The notes under the pieces are model-generated. The model made no database searches. It was given only the letters and a program-made list of their open reading frames with translations, and was not told the origin of the DNA. Shown here in pieces: positions 1-6,705 of a stretch of 6,776 bases of DNA (positions within the stretch are counted from its first letter, which is position 1; every line of letters begins with the position of its first letter). This DNA is from Promethearchaeota archaeon (GTDB lineage: Archaea; Asgardarchaeota; Lokiarchaeia; Sigyniarchaeales; SOKP01), in NCBI GenBank assembly GCA_030605895.1, contig JAUWHL010000080.1, positions 1 to 6,776 of the forward strand. The letters run 5' to 3'. The translations under genes were made by a program, and so were the position numbers.

Positions 1-139
1 TATCCAAATATCTTGAAGTACTTTCAATTGAGTTCTTCTCTACTTATTCCTTGCTTATCTATTAGAATTAATTGATATAAAATTATTGTAATTATTTCAA
101 TATTAATCTTTTTCAATATATAATAGTACTTTAGTTTTG

Positions 140-180
140 AGTTTTATAAACAAATCCTTCTCTAGCAACAAGTTTTATAA
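140..180. repeat. Pair of 10-base direct repeats, 31 bases apart
   Basis: AGTTTTATAA occurs at 140-149 and 171-180. On the minus strand each copy reads TTATAAAACT, a TATA-like sequence. The 31-base spacing is close to the 32-base spacing of the GC-rich repeat beside it, so the two pairs may be worn copies of a single tandem unit. The remaining bases, 1-139, are AT-rich, and I see no supported feature in them. Confidence 0.35.
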
Positions 181-182
181 TC

Positions 183-228
183 TTCCCCTACTAAATGAGA
201 TGGGCTCCTCCGAGTCCCCCTACTAAAT
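183..228. repeat. GC-rich element: hairpin between two 12-base direct repeats
   Basis: CCCCTACTAAAT occurs at 185-196 and again at 217-228, a 32-base spacing. Between the copies, GGGCTC (202-207) pairs with GAGTCCC (212-218) around a CTCC loop, with one bulged T. Of bases 185-220, 22 of 36 are G or C, far above the surrounding DNA. It lies about 27 bases past the ubiX stop codon. It could be a dispersed repeat, a piece of a structured RNA, or a terminator of unusual form; no T run follows the stem on the minus strand. Confidence 0.5.
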
Positions 229-254
229 AATTTCTTTCAAAAAGTGTAAAAACT

Positions 255-803
255 TTATATATTTCCCCATCTTTTAATATTACTTTCAATTCCAAGTTGG
301 TCTAAGATCCTCCCTATTGTAAATTCGATGAGTTCCTCTATATTTTTTGGTTTAATATAATAAGAAGGAATAGGAGGGAAAATTACAACACCTAATTTTG
401 CTAACTTAAGCATGTTTTCCAAATGAATTGCACTGAAAGGAGTCTCTCGTACTACAAGAATAAGCTTTCTCTTTTCCTTTATCATTACGTCTGCTGCTCT
501 AGTTATCAAATTGTTCGCATAACCATTTGCGATTGCAGAGAGAGATTTCATTGAACAGGGAATTATAATCATAGAATCTAATTTATAAGACCCACTCGCT
601 GGAGGTGCTAATAGATCATTAACTTCATAATTTTTATCAGCTAATTTACGAACTTCAGAAATGTTATAATCTGTCTCAATAGAAACTATCTTTTCAGCAT
701 TTTTTGAAATAATTAATTCAGTTTTAACATCTTTCTCTTTAAGTATTTCTAGAAGCCTAATTGCTAAATAAACTCCAGAGGCACCGGTAACCGCAATTAA
801 CAT
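255..803 (-). CDS. ubiX: Flavin prenyltransferase UbiX
   Basis: This 182-residue protein matches UbiX from end to end. The family joins a dimethylallyl group to reduced FMN, giving the prenylated FMN that UbiD-type decarboxylases need. Visible motifs are the N-terminal phosphate-binding loop TGASG (6-10) followed by RLLE, the stretch APPASGSYKLD (66-76), PCSMKSL (82-88), ANGYANNLITRAAD (92-105), RETPFS (119-124), and PPIPSYY (143-149) before the C-terminal GRILDQLG helix. No signal peptide or membrane segment is seen, so it should be a soluble flavoprotein; the family forms dodecamers. The ATG at 803 sits directly before the nucleotide-binding strand, as expected, and has no clear Shine-Dalgarno sequence. 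No ubiD partner lies in the window. In archaea the likely client is the UbiD-like anhydromevalonate phosphate decarboxylase, which fits the nearby prenyl synthase but is inference. The family call is secure; the client enzyme is not known. Confidence 0.95.
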   Translation of the reverse strand: MLIAVTGASGVYLAIRLLEILKEKDVKTELIISKNAEKIVSIETDYNISEVRKLADKNYEVNDLLAPPASGSYKLDSMIIIPCSMKSLSAIANGYANNLITRAADVMIKEKRKLILVVRETPFSAIHLENMLKLAKLGVVIFPPIPSYYIKPKNIEELIEFTIGRILDQLGIESNIKRWGNI

Positions 804-835
804 TTACTTAACTCTTAGTGTTTTTGATTAAAAAA

Positions 836-844
836 CTATATTGA
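836..844 (-). promoter_or_regulatory. TATA-like box upstream of ubiX
   Basis: The minus strand reads CAATATAG about 33 to 41 bases before the ATG at 803. That spacing would put the start site only about 10 bases before the ATG, giving a nearly leaderless mRNA, which fits the lack of a Shine-Dalgarno sequence. The rest of the 189-base gap up to the response regulator shows no gene or clear structure. Confidence 0.3.
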
Positions 845-992
845 TTTTAATAATTCATTTATGATTTCTAGTTCTTATTCTTTTTTATATTGGAAGATAA
901 AATGAAAAGGCTTTAAATTGGTGGTAATAATACAATTAGTATATTGTTAAATATGAAGAAGATTTTAATGAATAAATTATAGGAATTAATGA

Positions 993-1376
993 TTAAGCAA
1001 CATTACTTTGTTCTATATGCTCAAGAATTTCATTAAAATCAGATAAATCAAAGGGTTTTTTTAAATAACCATCTGCTCTTGTTTCAAGAGCTTTTATAGC
1101 AACCTCAGCTTCAGAAACGCCTGTAAAATAATAAATTAATACTTTTCTGAATTTCTCTTTTGACTTAAGCATTTTGCAAAATTCGTATCCATTTGAATCA
1201 GGCAAATTTACATCTAAAAATATTAATTTAGGTATAAGGTTATTTAATTCTTCTTTTGCTTCTGAAATATTCTCAACAGCTTTGCATGTAAACCCTTTTG
1301 ATTTTATAATTTCTTTTAATAAAGCTATTATGAATCTACTATCATCTACAATTAATATGTCATATTTAGAATACAT
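993..1376 (-). CDS. Single-domain response regulator (CheY-like receiver)
   Basis: This 127-residue protein is one complete receiver domain and nothing else. The acidic pair D11-D12 would bind Mg2+, D55 in FLDVNLPD is the phosphoacceptor, T85 is the switch hydroxyl residue, Y104 is the aromatic switch residue, and K107 precedes the conserved cis proline P108 in YLKKPF. All key positions are present, so it should be phosphorylated by a histidine kinase and act through protein-protein contact. There is no DNA-binding or enzymatic output domain, and no kinase gene is in the window, so its partner and pathway cannot be named. It could serve in a phosphorelay, in a CheY-like role, or as a free receiver of the type common in archaea. 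It stands 166 bases after the prenyl synthase gene and 189 before ubiX, behind its own TATA-like box, so it may be transcribed alone. Confidence 0.93.
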   Translation of the reverse strand: MYSKYDILIVDDSRFIIALLKEIIKSKGFTCKAVENISEAKEELNNLIPKLIFLDVNLPDSNGYEFCKMLKSKEKFRKVLIYYFTGVSEAEVAIKALETRADGYLKKPFDLSDFNEILEHIEQSNVA

Positions 1377-1431
1377 TATTCTCTGCCAACCCTGGAATTT
1401 TTATCTTAAAAATTGAATGATTAATAATTAC

Positions 1432-1443
1432 TATTATATAATA
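1432..1443 (-). promoter_or_regulatory. TATA-like palindrome upstream of the response regulator
   Basis: TATTATATAATA is a perfect 12-base palindrome about 56 bases before the ATG at 1376. It resembles an archaeal TATA box. A leader of some 30 bases would follow, containing CCAGGGTTGG shortly before the start codon. The palindrome could also be a regulator site, or a chance product of AT-rich DNA. Confidence 0.3.
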
Positions 1444-1510
1444 ATAATTTAGAACGATTATTTAAATGTGCGTTTTTTAAGAAAATTGTGTAATATCATC
1501 AAGAAATTAT

Positions 1511-1537
1511 AAAAACTGGGAAATTTAACCCATTTTT
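1511..1537 (-). terminator. Hairpin terminator after the prenyl synthase gene
   Basis: Five bases after the TGA at 1543, the minus strand reads AAAAATGGG, an 8-base loop TTAAATTT, then CCCAGTTTTT. The arms pair over nine base pairs with one bulged G, and the 3' arm is a T run. It has the same design, A run, stem and T run with a single bulge, as the hairpin behind the mannosidase gene. This is a good candidate end of the prenyl synthase transcript. Confidence 0.55.
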
Positions 1538-1542
1538 ATTAT

Positions 1543-2610
1543 TCAGAATTTTCTTTCAATTACAAAATCTAAAAGGTTTTCAAATAATTCCATTTCAGGC
1601 TGATTGATTACTCGACTTAAACGATCTAGAGATAATTTAGCTTCCTTAAAATATGAATTCGCTAAATCCTTGCATGAATTAATAACATCTGCCTTAAGAT
1701 ATAAATCTTTAACCTCTTGAACATCATCAATTGTCATATCTGGCTTTTCTATTAATTCTTCAAGCTTGTTCTTCTCATTGTCTTCTAATTTATTTAAAGC
1801 TTCAATTAATAAACAAGTCTTTTTACCCTCTCTAATGTCTCCGTCTGTTGGTTTTCCAGTTACTTTTTCATCTCCAAATGTTCCTAAGATATCATCTATT
1901 ATTTGAAAAATAATACCGAGATTGATGCCATAAATTGAAAGATCTTTTAAAGAATCTTCATTAACCTTTGCATAATTTGCACCAATTAAGATCGATTTTT
2001 CAATTAAAGCTCCAGTTTTCAGTGATATCATTTTAATATAATCTGACATTGTAAGATTTTTCTGATTAACCATATCTATTTCTATCAAGACTCCATTTGC
2101 AATCTCAATAAAAGCTTGTTCATAATAGTTTATTGCTTTTAGATTAAGATCTTTTTCAAACTCGTTGAATAGATATGACTCTAATCCTAAGAAAAAAGCG
2201 GAATCGCCTCCAATAATACCTATTGAATTTCCAAAATCAACATCAATCATTTTTTTCAAATTATACTGTTGATAATAATTTCGAAACCTAAAATGAAAAG
2301 CGGGTTTTCCTCTCCTAAAATTATCTTTATCAATTATATCATCATGTATAAGGGACGCATTATGGACAAACTCCACTCCTATACTAGGTAAAACAATTTT
2401 ATCATCCTGATTTTTAGTGAAAGCATTAAATGTAGCAATACATAATAGCGGTCTGATTCTCTTTCCACCCGATAAAAAGTAATCCTTTAATTCAGAATAG
2501 TAATCTTTAAGAAAAGGGTTTTCTACACTTTTCAATTTCCTATCATAAATCAACGTTATTGCATCATTAATCTTAGGAATATATTCTTTAGAATACTCTG
2601 TAAATTTCAT
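1543..2610 (-). CDS. Polyprenyl (GGPP-type) diphosphate synthase
   Basis: This trans-isoprenyl diphosphate synthase condenses isopentenyl diphosphate with an allylic primer. In archaea such enzymes supply C20 or C25 chains for membrane lipids or longer chains for quinones and lipid carriers. In order: GGKRIRP (48-54) for substrate binding, the first Asp-rich motif DDIID (90-94) followed by FRRGKP, KTGALIE (198-204), and the second Asp-rich motif in FQIIDDILGTFGDE (235-248), followed by GKPTDGDIREGKKT. The last Asp of the second motif is Gly (DDILG), as in many archaeal members. The residue five before the first motif is A85, where C20-specific archaeal enzymes usually carry an aromatic residue, so the product may be longer than C20. 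At 355 residues it is somewhat longer than the usual 320-330, partly through an insertion near residues 108-123. It is soluble, with no membrane segment. The ATG at 2610 has no clear Shine-Dalgarno sequence. The family is certain; the chain length is inferred. Confidence 0.95.
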   Translation of the reverse strand: MKFTEYSKEYIPKINDAITLIYDRKLKSVENPFLKDYYSELKDYFLSGGKRIRPLLCIATFNAFTKNQDDKIVLPSIGVEFVHNASLIHDDIIDKDNFRRGKPAFHFRFRNYYQQYNLKKMIDVDFGNSIGIIGGDSAFFLGLESYLFNEFEKDLNLKAINYYEQAFIEIANGVLIEIDMVNQKNLTMSDYIKMISLKTGALIEKSILIGANYAKVNEDSLKDLSIYGINLGIIFQIIDDILGTFGDEKVTGKPTDGDIREGKKTCLLIEALNKLEDNEKNKLEELIEKPDMTIDDVQEVKDLYLKADVINSCKDLANSYFKEAKLSLDRLSRVINQPEMELFENLLDFVIERKF

Positions 2611-2649
2611 GTTATTGCACTTTTATTACAAGAAATGATGTTTTTTTAT

Positions 2650-2660
2650 CAATATACAAC
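2650..2660 (-). promoter_or_regulatory. TATA-like box upstream of the prenyl synthase
   Basis: The minus strand reads GTTGTATATTG here, with the TATA-like core roughly 40 to 48 bases before the ATG at 2610. With archaeal spacing of about 25 bases to the start site, the leader would be roughly 20 bases long. The surrounding DNA is very AT-rich, so the call rests on position as much as on sequence. Confidence 0.3.
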
Positions 2661-2677
2661 ATTTAATTTGATAAATT

Positions 2678-2738
2678 AAAAAGAATTTCAGATTTTCAAT
2701 ACTCTTAACTATTAGAGAAAAAACTGAAATTCCTTTTT
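2678..2738 (-). terminator. Long A/T-flanked hairpin after the mannosidase gene
   Basis: Starting 16 bases past the GH38 stop codon, the minus strand has AAAAAGGAATTTCAG (2738-2724) and, 32 bases later, CTGAAATTCTTTTT (2691-2678). These pair as nine plus five base pairs with a single bulged G. The loop can fold further through CTCT with AGAG and TTTT with AAAA. The 3' arm ends in a T run, so it can act as a terminator or as a 3'-end processing and stability structure for the mannosidase mRNA. Confidence 0.5.
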
Positions 2739-2754
2739 ATAAAAAAAAGTTAAA

Positions 2755-5544
2755 TCACTCCGAGAATTCAATCTTGATTTTAAATGTAACAATTATATGT
2801 GGTTCCACTGTTATTTCAAGTATACTATTAAAATAATTATTTATTTTTGCTTTAATTTCATTATTAGGGTGTTCTTCAAGAAAATTAACAATCTCCGCCT
2901 TTTTAATTAAAAGTTTATCATAAAAACTTAATCTTGCGTTTTGGCGATTAGATGATACATTATAAACTCTGATAATTAGATAATCTCCCTCTTCTGACTT
3001 TTTTAACGCACTTAAAACAACATTTTTATTATCAATCTCAAGAAAACTAAGGGCAGCTGGAAGGTAAGGTTCAATGGTTTTCTTTTTTGGCTTAATAAAA
3101 TAGGATAAAATACCAGTTGGCTTTAATACAACTTTATCGGCAACTCTTTGGGGAGTTTGGGCCATAGTAGGAAAGATTAATCTAAGTGGATTGTTAAATT
3201 CCTTCCCTCTTAAATGTATTTCTGAATCTAGCCAGGTTGGTTTTGTGGTAGTAGTTATCGATAATTCAAATTTATGTTTACCAAGACATTGAGCGCCTGG
3301 GGTTTTGATCCCAGGACCTGCATGAGACATTCTTGTAATAAAATCATCACGAGATAACCATTCAATACAACGTAAAAGAGTAATTGCAAACGTAATTGTA
3401 TTATCTTCATTTATTTTTGCCTCATACTCAGGTAATCCTTTATTTAATACCGCAAAAGTTCTTCCATTACCACTAATAGAAACAAAATCCTTTTGATGAT
3501 TTGAAGGTAATGGTTTTTGAACCCAATTATCTGCCTTTGGCAACTTAACGTTTCTAGGAACCACATAAAAATGACCATCAGCGTATACTTTATCGGCTTT
3601 TATTTTAGTAGGAAATAAAACACGTATCCGATGATCTTTGCTATTATTTTCCAGTTCAATCTTAAAATCAATTCGTTTAATTCCTTTATACAATGAGATA
3701 TATATGGTGATTTTATTATCAACAAGCCAATCTTCTCTATTATAACGATCTTCAGTAAGAGAATGGGGAAGCTTCAAATTAAGTCTCAGTTTAAAGGTCT
3801 TCTGAGTTGGACCGTCTATAAAAACGGTTCTTTCAAAAATAGCAGCATCTTCAGTTGTAAAAGCCAGATCTGTTTGGTTCTCTTTTGGACCAGAAAAATC
3901 ATATTCATCACCCCAATCACCCATATCCTCAAATTCACAAAATTTTTCATAAGTTATTCCTGATTCTTTATCAACTACTTCAATAAAACCGTCCGAATTT
4001 ATATTAATTTGATAAAATTCATTTTCTAAGAAATTTCTTGTAATTTTAAAATCATCTTTGTCAATAGTAAATTCACTCACTGATTCTACAGGAATAATAT
4101 AATGTGTTTTATAACCGCATGAAGGAACTTCTGCTAAGAATGTGAAATTATGACTAATACTTAATTCTCGTGTAAATCTAGGGTCTTCATCGATATAATG
4201 ATGTTGATATTCAATTTCGTTTCCCTCAGAGTCAATTATTTTAATATCAAATGGAAACTTTTCTCCACTTGTTTGTTGGGCTATATTATTAAATCTTACA
4301 ACATCTTTTCGTTTCCAGGGAAGTGGATTGTATACTATAAAAATGTTGAGATCTTTAATTTTAGAATCAGTGTTTACAAGATCACTTAAATAAAGAATAG
4401 AGTTTTTATAAATTTCATTAGCAATTTGTTCTGCCCAATCATACCGTACAATCATTTCATCATGAACCTGATCAATACTACAACCACATATGCTATCATG
4501 CGGTGCGTTCTTTTGAAGCCACTTTAATCCCGTCAAGATGTAATCCTTAGGGTAAATAAATTTGTTATATTTATCAAGAGCCCAAGTAATTGTGGATAAA
4601 GGTTCAGTATATTTTTCATATAGATATTCTATTTCAGTATTTTCTTGTTTTATCCACATGCGTGCTGAAAAGACGCCTGATAATAAATGGGCAAATCTTC
4701 CTCCTCTTAATTCTCCTTGGAACTCATTTAATTCTGGTTTGTATTCTAAAACTTTATTGATATAATATTCAAAATCCGCTTGTTCCAAATGTTGATCGGG
4801 ATATAAATTATTCCATTGTTTTACTATTTCGGGAATTTCAGGTCGAGCTTCATGATGGTCAGATCCATTATTAAGTAAAACAACTGGAGTTGCAATATAG
4901 TTTTCAAAATTTTTAATCTTATTATTAATAGTTCTGAGTGCTGGTTTATATTGTCCTTTGATTTTTTTAGTATTATAAAGTTCTAATGACATATATCCAT
5001 ATCTTAAAAAGATCGCTAAAAGAGATGCTGCTTTTCCAGGCGCATTCCATATAAATTCCATATTTAAATTATTTTCTTCAAATTCATTTCCAAAACCTCT
5101 CCAAAATAAAATAGAAGGAATTTCAAAACCTTGAATAATTTGAGGTAATTGTGCTATATGGCCAAAGGGATCAGGAATGTACCCTGCTTTCATGACTCTT
5201 CCGAATCTTCGACTAATTTGATGTCCAATCATTAAGTTTCTAATTATAGATTCACCACTAACTAAAAATTCATCTGGAAGTACATACATTGGGCCAATAG
5301 AGAGTCTTCCTTGCCTTACATACTTTTTGATTTCCTCTTCCTTATCTGGTCTAACTTCTAAATAATCCTCAATTGGAATTACTTGTCCGTCTAACACAAA
5401 TTTGTTATAATCTGGATCTGTTTTAAGAATGTGTAATAACTTATCCATCATTATAACTAATCTAGCGCGAAACTCTTGAAATGTTAAATACCATTCCCGG
5501 TCCCAATGAGTGTGTGGGACAATTATAATATTATTAGCTTTCAT
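2755..5544 (-). CDS. Alpha-mannosidase, glycoside hydrolase family 38
   Basis: This 929-residue retaining alpha-mannosidase is of the bacterial and archaeal MngB-like type. The N-terminal catalytic domain (about 4-285) opens with HTHWDREW (11-18), where H13 and D15 are the expected zinc ligands. GYIPDPFGH (121-129) carries the nucleophile D125, and NNGSDHHE (225-232) probably carries the acid/base at D229. A helical linker (about 290-370) holds the last zinc ligand, H349, in HDSICGCSID. A long beta-rich C-terminal region runs to the end, so the gene is full length and has the catalytic residues. There is no signal peptide, which points to a cytoplasmic enzyme acting on glycans, glycoproteins or a mannosylated solute; the substrate cannot be read from the sequence. 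I start at the ATG at 5544. A TTG nine bases upstream is in frame but adds nothing conserved. Its first ten residues recur in a small frame at 6745. Family certain, substrate unknown. Confidence 0.95.
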   Translation of the reverse strand: MKANNIIIVPHTHWDREWYLTFQEFRARLVIMMDKLLHILKTDPDYNKFVLDGQVIPIEDYLEVRPDKEEEIKKYVRQGRLSIGPMYVLPDEFLVSGESIIRNLMIGHQISRRFGRVMKAGYIPDPFGHIAQLPQIIQGFEIPSILFWRGFGNEFEENNLNMEFIWNAPGKAASLLAIFLRYGYMSLELYNTKKIKGQYKPALRTINNKIKNFENYIATPVVLLNNGSDHHEARPEIPEIVKQWNNLYPDQHLEQADFEYYINKVLEYKPELNEFQGELRGGRFAHLLSGVFSARMWIKQENTEIEYLYEKYTEPLSTITWALDKYNKFIYPKDYILTGLKWLQKNAPHDSICGCSIDQVHDEMIVRYDWAEQIANEIYKNSILYLSDLVNTDSKIKDLNIFIVYNPLPWKRKDVVRFNNIAQQTSGEKFPFDIKIIDSEGNEIEYQHHYIDEDPRFTRELSISHNFTFLAEVPSCGYKTHYIIPVESVSEFTIDKDDFKITRNFLENEFYQININSDGFIEVVDKESGITYEKFCEFEDMGDWGDEYDFSGPKENQTDLAFTTEDAAIFERTVFIDGPTQKTFKLRLNLKLPHSLTEDRYNREDWLVDNKITIYISLYKGIKRIDFKIELENNSKDHRIRVLFPTKIKADKVYADGHFYVVPRNVKLPKADNWVQKPLPSNHQKDFVSISGNGRTFAVLNKGLPEYEAKINEDNTITFAITLLRCIEWLSRDDFITRMSHAGPGIKTPGAQCLGKHKFELSITTTTKPTWLDSEIHLRGKEFNNPLRLIFPTMAQTPQRVADKVVLKPTGILSYFIKPKKKTIEPYLPAALSFLEIDNKNVVLSALKKSEEGDYLIIRVYNVSSNRQNARLSFYDKLLIKKAEIVNFLEEHPNNEIKAKINNYFNSILEITVEPHIIVTFKIKIEFSE

Positions 5545-5620
5545 GGTAAACAATTCAAATCTAGAATCTTAGTTAATTACGTAAAAGAATTACTTAATAA
5601 AAATAAATGGAACTAACTAT

Positions 5621-5645
5621 AAAAAAACAAAATCTTAAAAATAAG
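5621..5645 (-). terminator. T-rich stop signal after the orphan gene
   Basis: Five bases past the stop codon at 5650, the minus strand reads a 4-bp stem (CTTA, loop TTTT, TAAG), then ATTTTGTTTTTTT. Archaeal RNA polymerase ends transcription at such T tracts, so this plausibly separates the orphan gene from the mannosidase. The hairpin is too short to matter by itself; the T tract is the stronger evidence. Confidence 0.4.
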
Positions 5646-5649
5646 AATT

Positions 5650-6705
5650 TTAATAACACAAAATTTCTGCCCTAAAATTGTATAAAAACTTTTTTCTCTC
5701 AATTTTAGATGTGATATCTTTAAACCTATATCGTTCATCTCTCCAACGCGAATTCTCAAGTATACTCTTCTTTAAATCACTAGTGATCTTTCCCCCATTC
5801 TCTATTAAAAAATGACCTATAGCTTGAAAAGCAAATCGAGAACATTTTTTATGAACATGATCTATTAAAAGATTGTAGCATTTCTCAATTAAATACTTAT
5901 TAAATTCATTTACAAGTTTACTAGATTTCTCTGGATTAACTTCAGCCATATTACTCATTCTTTCTTTAAAAATTATTTTATCTTTGGAATTTATAGAACT
6001 ATGTAAAATTTCCCAAAATTCTCCTTTATAGTGAACTATAGCAAAGGAAGGATCGTTATCAATAGGGATTTCCATAATAAAAGGTTTTCCAGATCTTATT
6101 CCCATTGTTGTACCACCAAACTCAGTCCAATAATCACCCTCAAAATCAGATACATGAACGGTTTGAAGTGTATGTTGAATTGTCTCGACTAATCCGTCCA
6201 ACTCATCGTCAGTCAGCTCTAATGGAGCAAAACCTATATAAGTATTACTTTTCTCTAACATAACAAAATGACTAAAGATCTCTTGTTTCCATCCTCCTAT
6301 AGATAGACCTTTAGAACCCCAATAAAAAGTTGCAGGAAAAATCTTACTATTTGGAGTCTTTATGAGCATTCCAACCTCAAAAAACTTATCATTACCTCCA
6401 AATTCTACAGAGGGCAAAAGAGTTTTTAATGCTCCAGCGTAATATAGATCTTTAACTTTATTAGACCTATAACATAAGTATGTCACTTTCTTTTGAATAT
6501 TATCATTATCCCAATCTTCTATTAATTCCCGACGTGACCCGACAGGACTTAAACCACTTGTATATTCTAGACCAAATCGATCTGCAATTAAAGAGACCTG
6601 CCTAAATAGAAAACCGTAATTTGAGAAGCCAATTGCACCTTCATCAATATTGTTTATACCCTTTGAAGCATTTAACACTAAACGAATCAAATGATTAATA
6701 TTCAT
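5650..6705 (-). CDS. Protein of unknown function, 351 residues
   Basis: I do not recognise this protein. It is 351 residues long with no signal peptide, membrane segment or metal-binding cysteine cluster, so it looks soluble. The first three quarters look like a mixed alpha/beta fold with many aromatic and Gly-Trp pairs, such as FYWGSKG (127-133), IGGWKQE (136-142) and YWTEFGG (192-198). EFGG occurs at 101-104 and again at 195-198. Each copy is followed about 8 to 14 residues later by a strand-like segment ending in an aromatic-rich turn with Gly, hinting at a weak internal repeat. Residues from about 240 to the end are helical and rich in Lys, Arg and Glu. The ATG at 6705 is the only usable start, because an in-frame stop lies shortly upstream. 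This start overlaps the end of a 16-codon frame that resembles the beginning of the GH38 gene. Placement beside the mannosidase might suggest a link to glycan metabolism, but nothing in the protein itself supports that. Confidence 0.85.
   Translation of the reverse strand: MNINHLIRLVLNASKGINNIDEGAIGFSNYGFLFRQVSLIADRFGLEYTSGLSPVGSRRELIEDWDNDNIQKKVTYLCYRSNKVKDLYYAGALKTLLPSVEFGGNDKFFEVGMLIKTPNSKIFPATFYWGSKGLSIGGWKQEIFSHFVMLEKSNTYIGFAPLELTDDELDGLVETIQHTLQTVHVSDFEGDYWTEFGGTTMGIRSGKPFIMEIPIDNDPSFAIVHYKGEFWEILHSSINSKDKIIFKERMSNMAEVNPEKSSKLVNEFNKYLIEKCYNLLIDHVHKKCSRFAFQAIGHFLIENGGKITSDLKKSILENSRWRDERYRFKDITSKIERKKFLYNFRAEILCY

Noticed and set aside
24..116. Minus-strand open frame with a TTG start, reading DKQGISREEL near its end
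   Set aside because: The stretch looks somewhat protein-like, but it has no ATG, is only about 30 codons long, ends in TGA, and the frame that would continue it off the left edge is closed by a stop just upstream. It is possibly a remnant but cannot be supported.
140..228. CRISPR array, because of the 31-32 base spacing
   Set aside because: The repeats are only 10 and 12 bases, with two copies each and different sequences. There is no spacer-repeat order and no cas gene in the window.
183..240. tRNA or other standard RNA gene at the GC-rich element
   Set aside because: The stem is short, there is no T-loop consensus, cloverleaf or C/D box pair, and the GC-rich part is only about 36 bases long.
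931..950. Stem-loop after the response regulator (ATAC-AATTA-GTAT)
   Set aside because: Only four base pairs of A, T and one G-C, as expected by chance in such AT-rich sequence, and too far from the stop codon to call.
1174..1416. Plus-strand open frame of 80 codons
   Set aside because: It lies largely antisense to the intact receiver gene, shows no domain and has no promoter or ribosome-binding signal.
3763..4765. Three short plus-strand open frames at 3763-3963, 4198-4389 and 4562-4765
   Set aside because: All lie wholly inside the mannosidase gene on the opposite strand, are 63-67 codons long and have unremarkable composition.
5545..5553. In-frame TTG as an earlier start for the mannosidase
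   Set aside because: It adds only three residues before an ATG, nothing conserved lies there, and the ATG start gives the same first ten residues as the small frame at 6745, which also begins with ATG.
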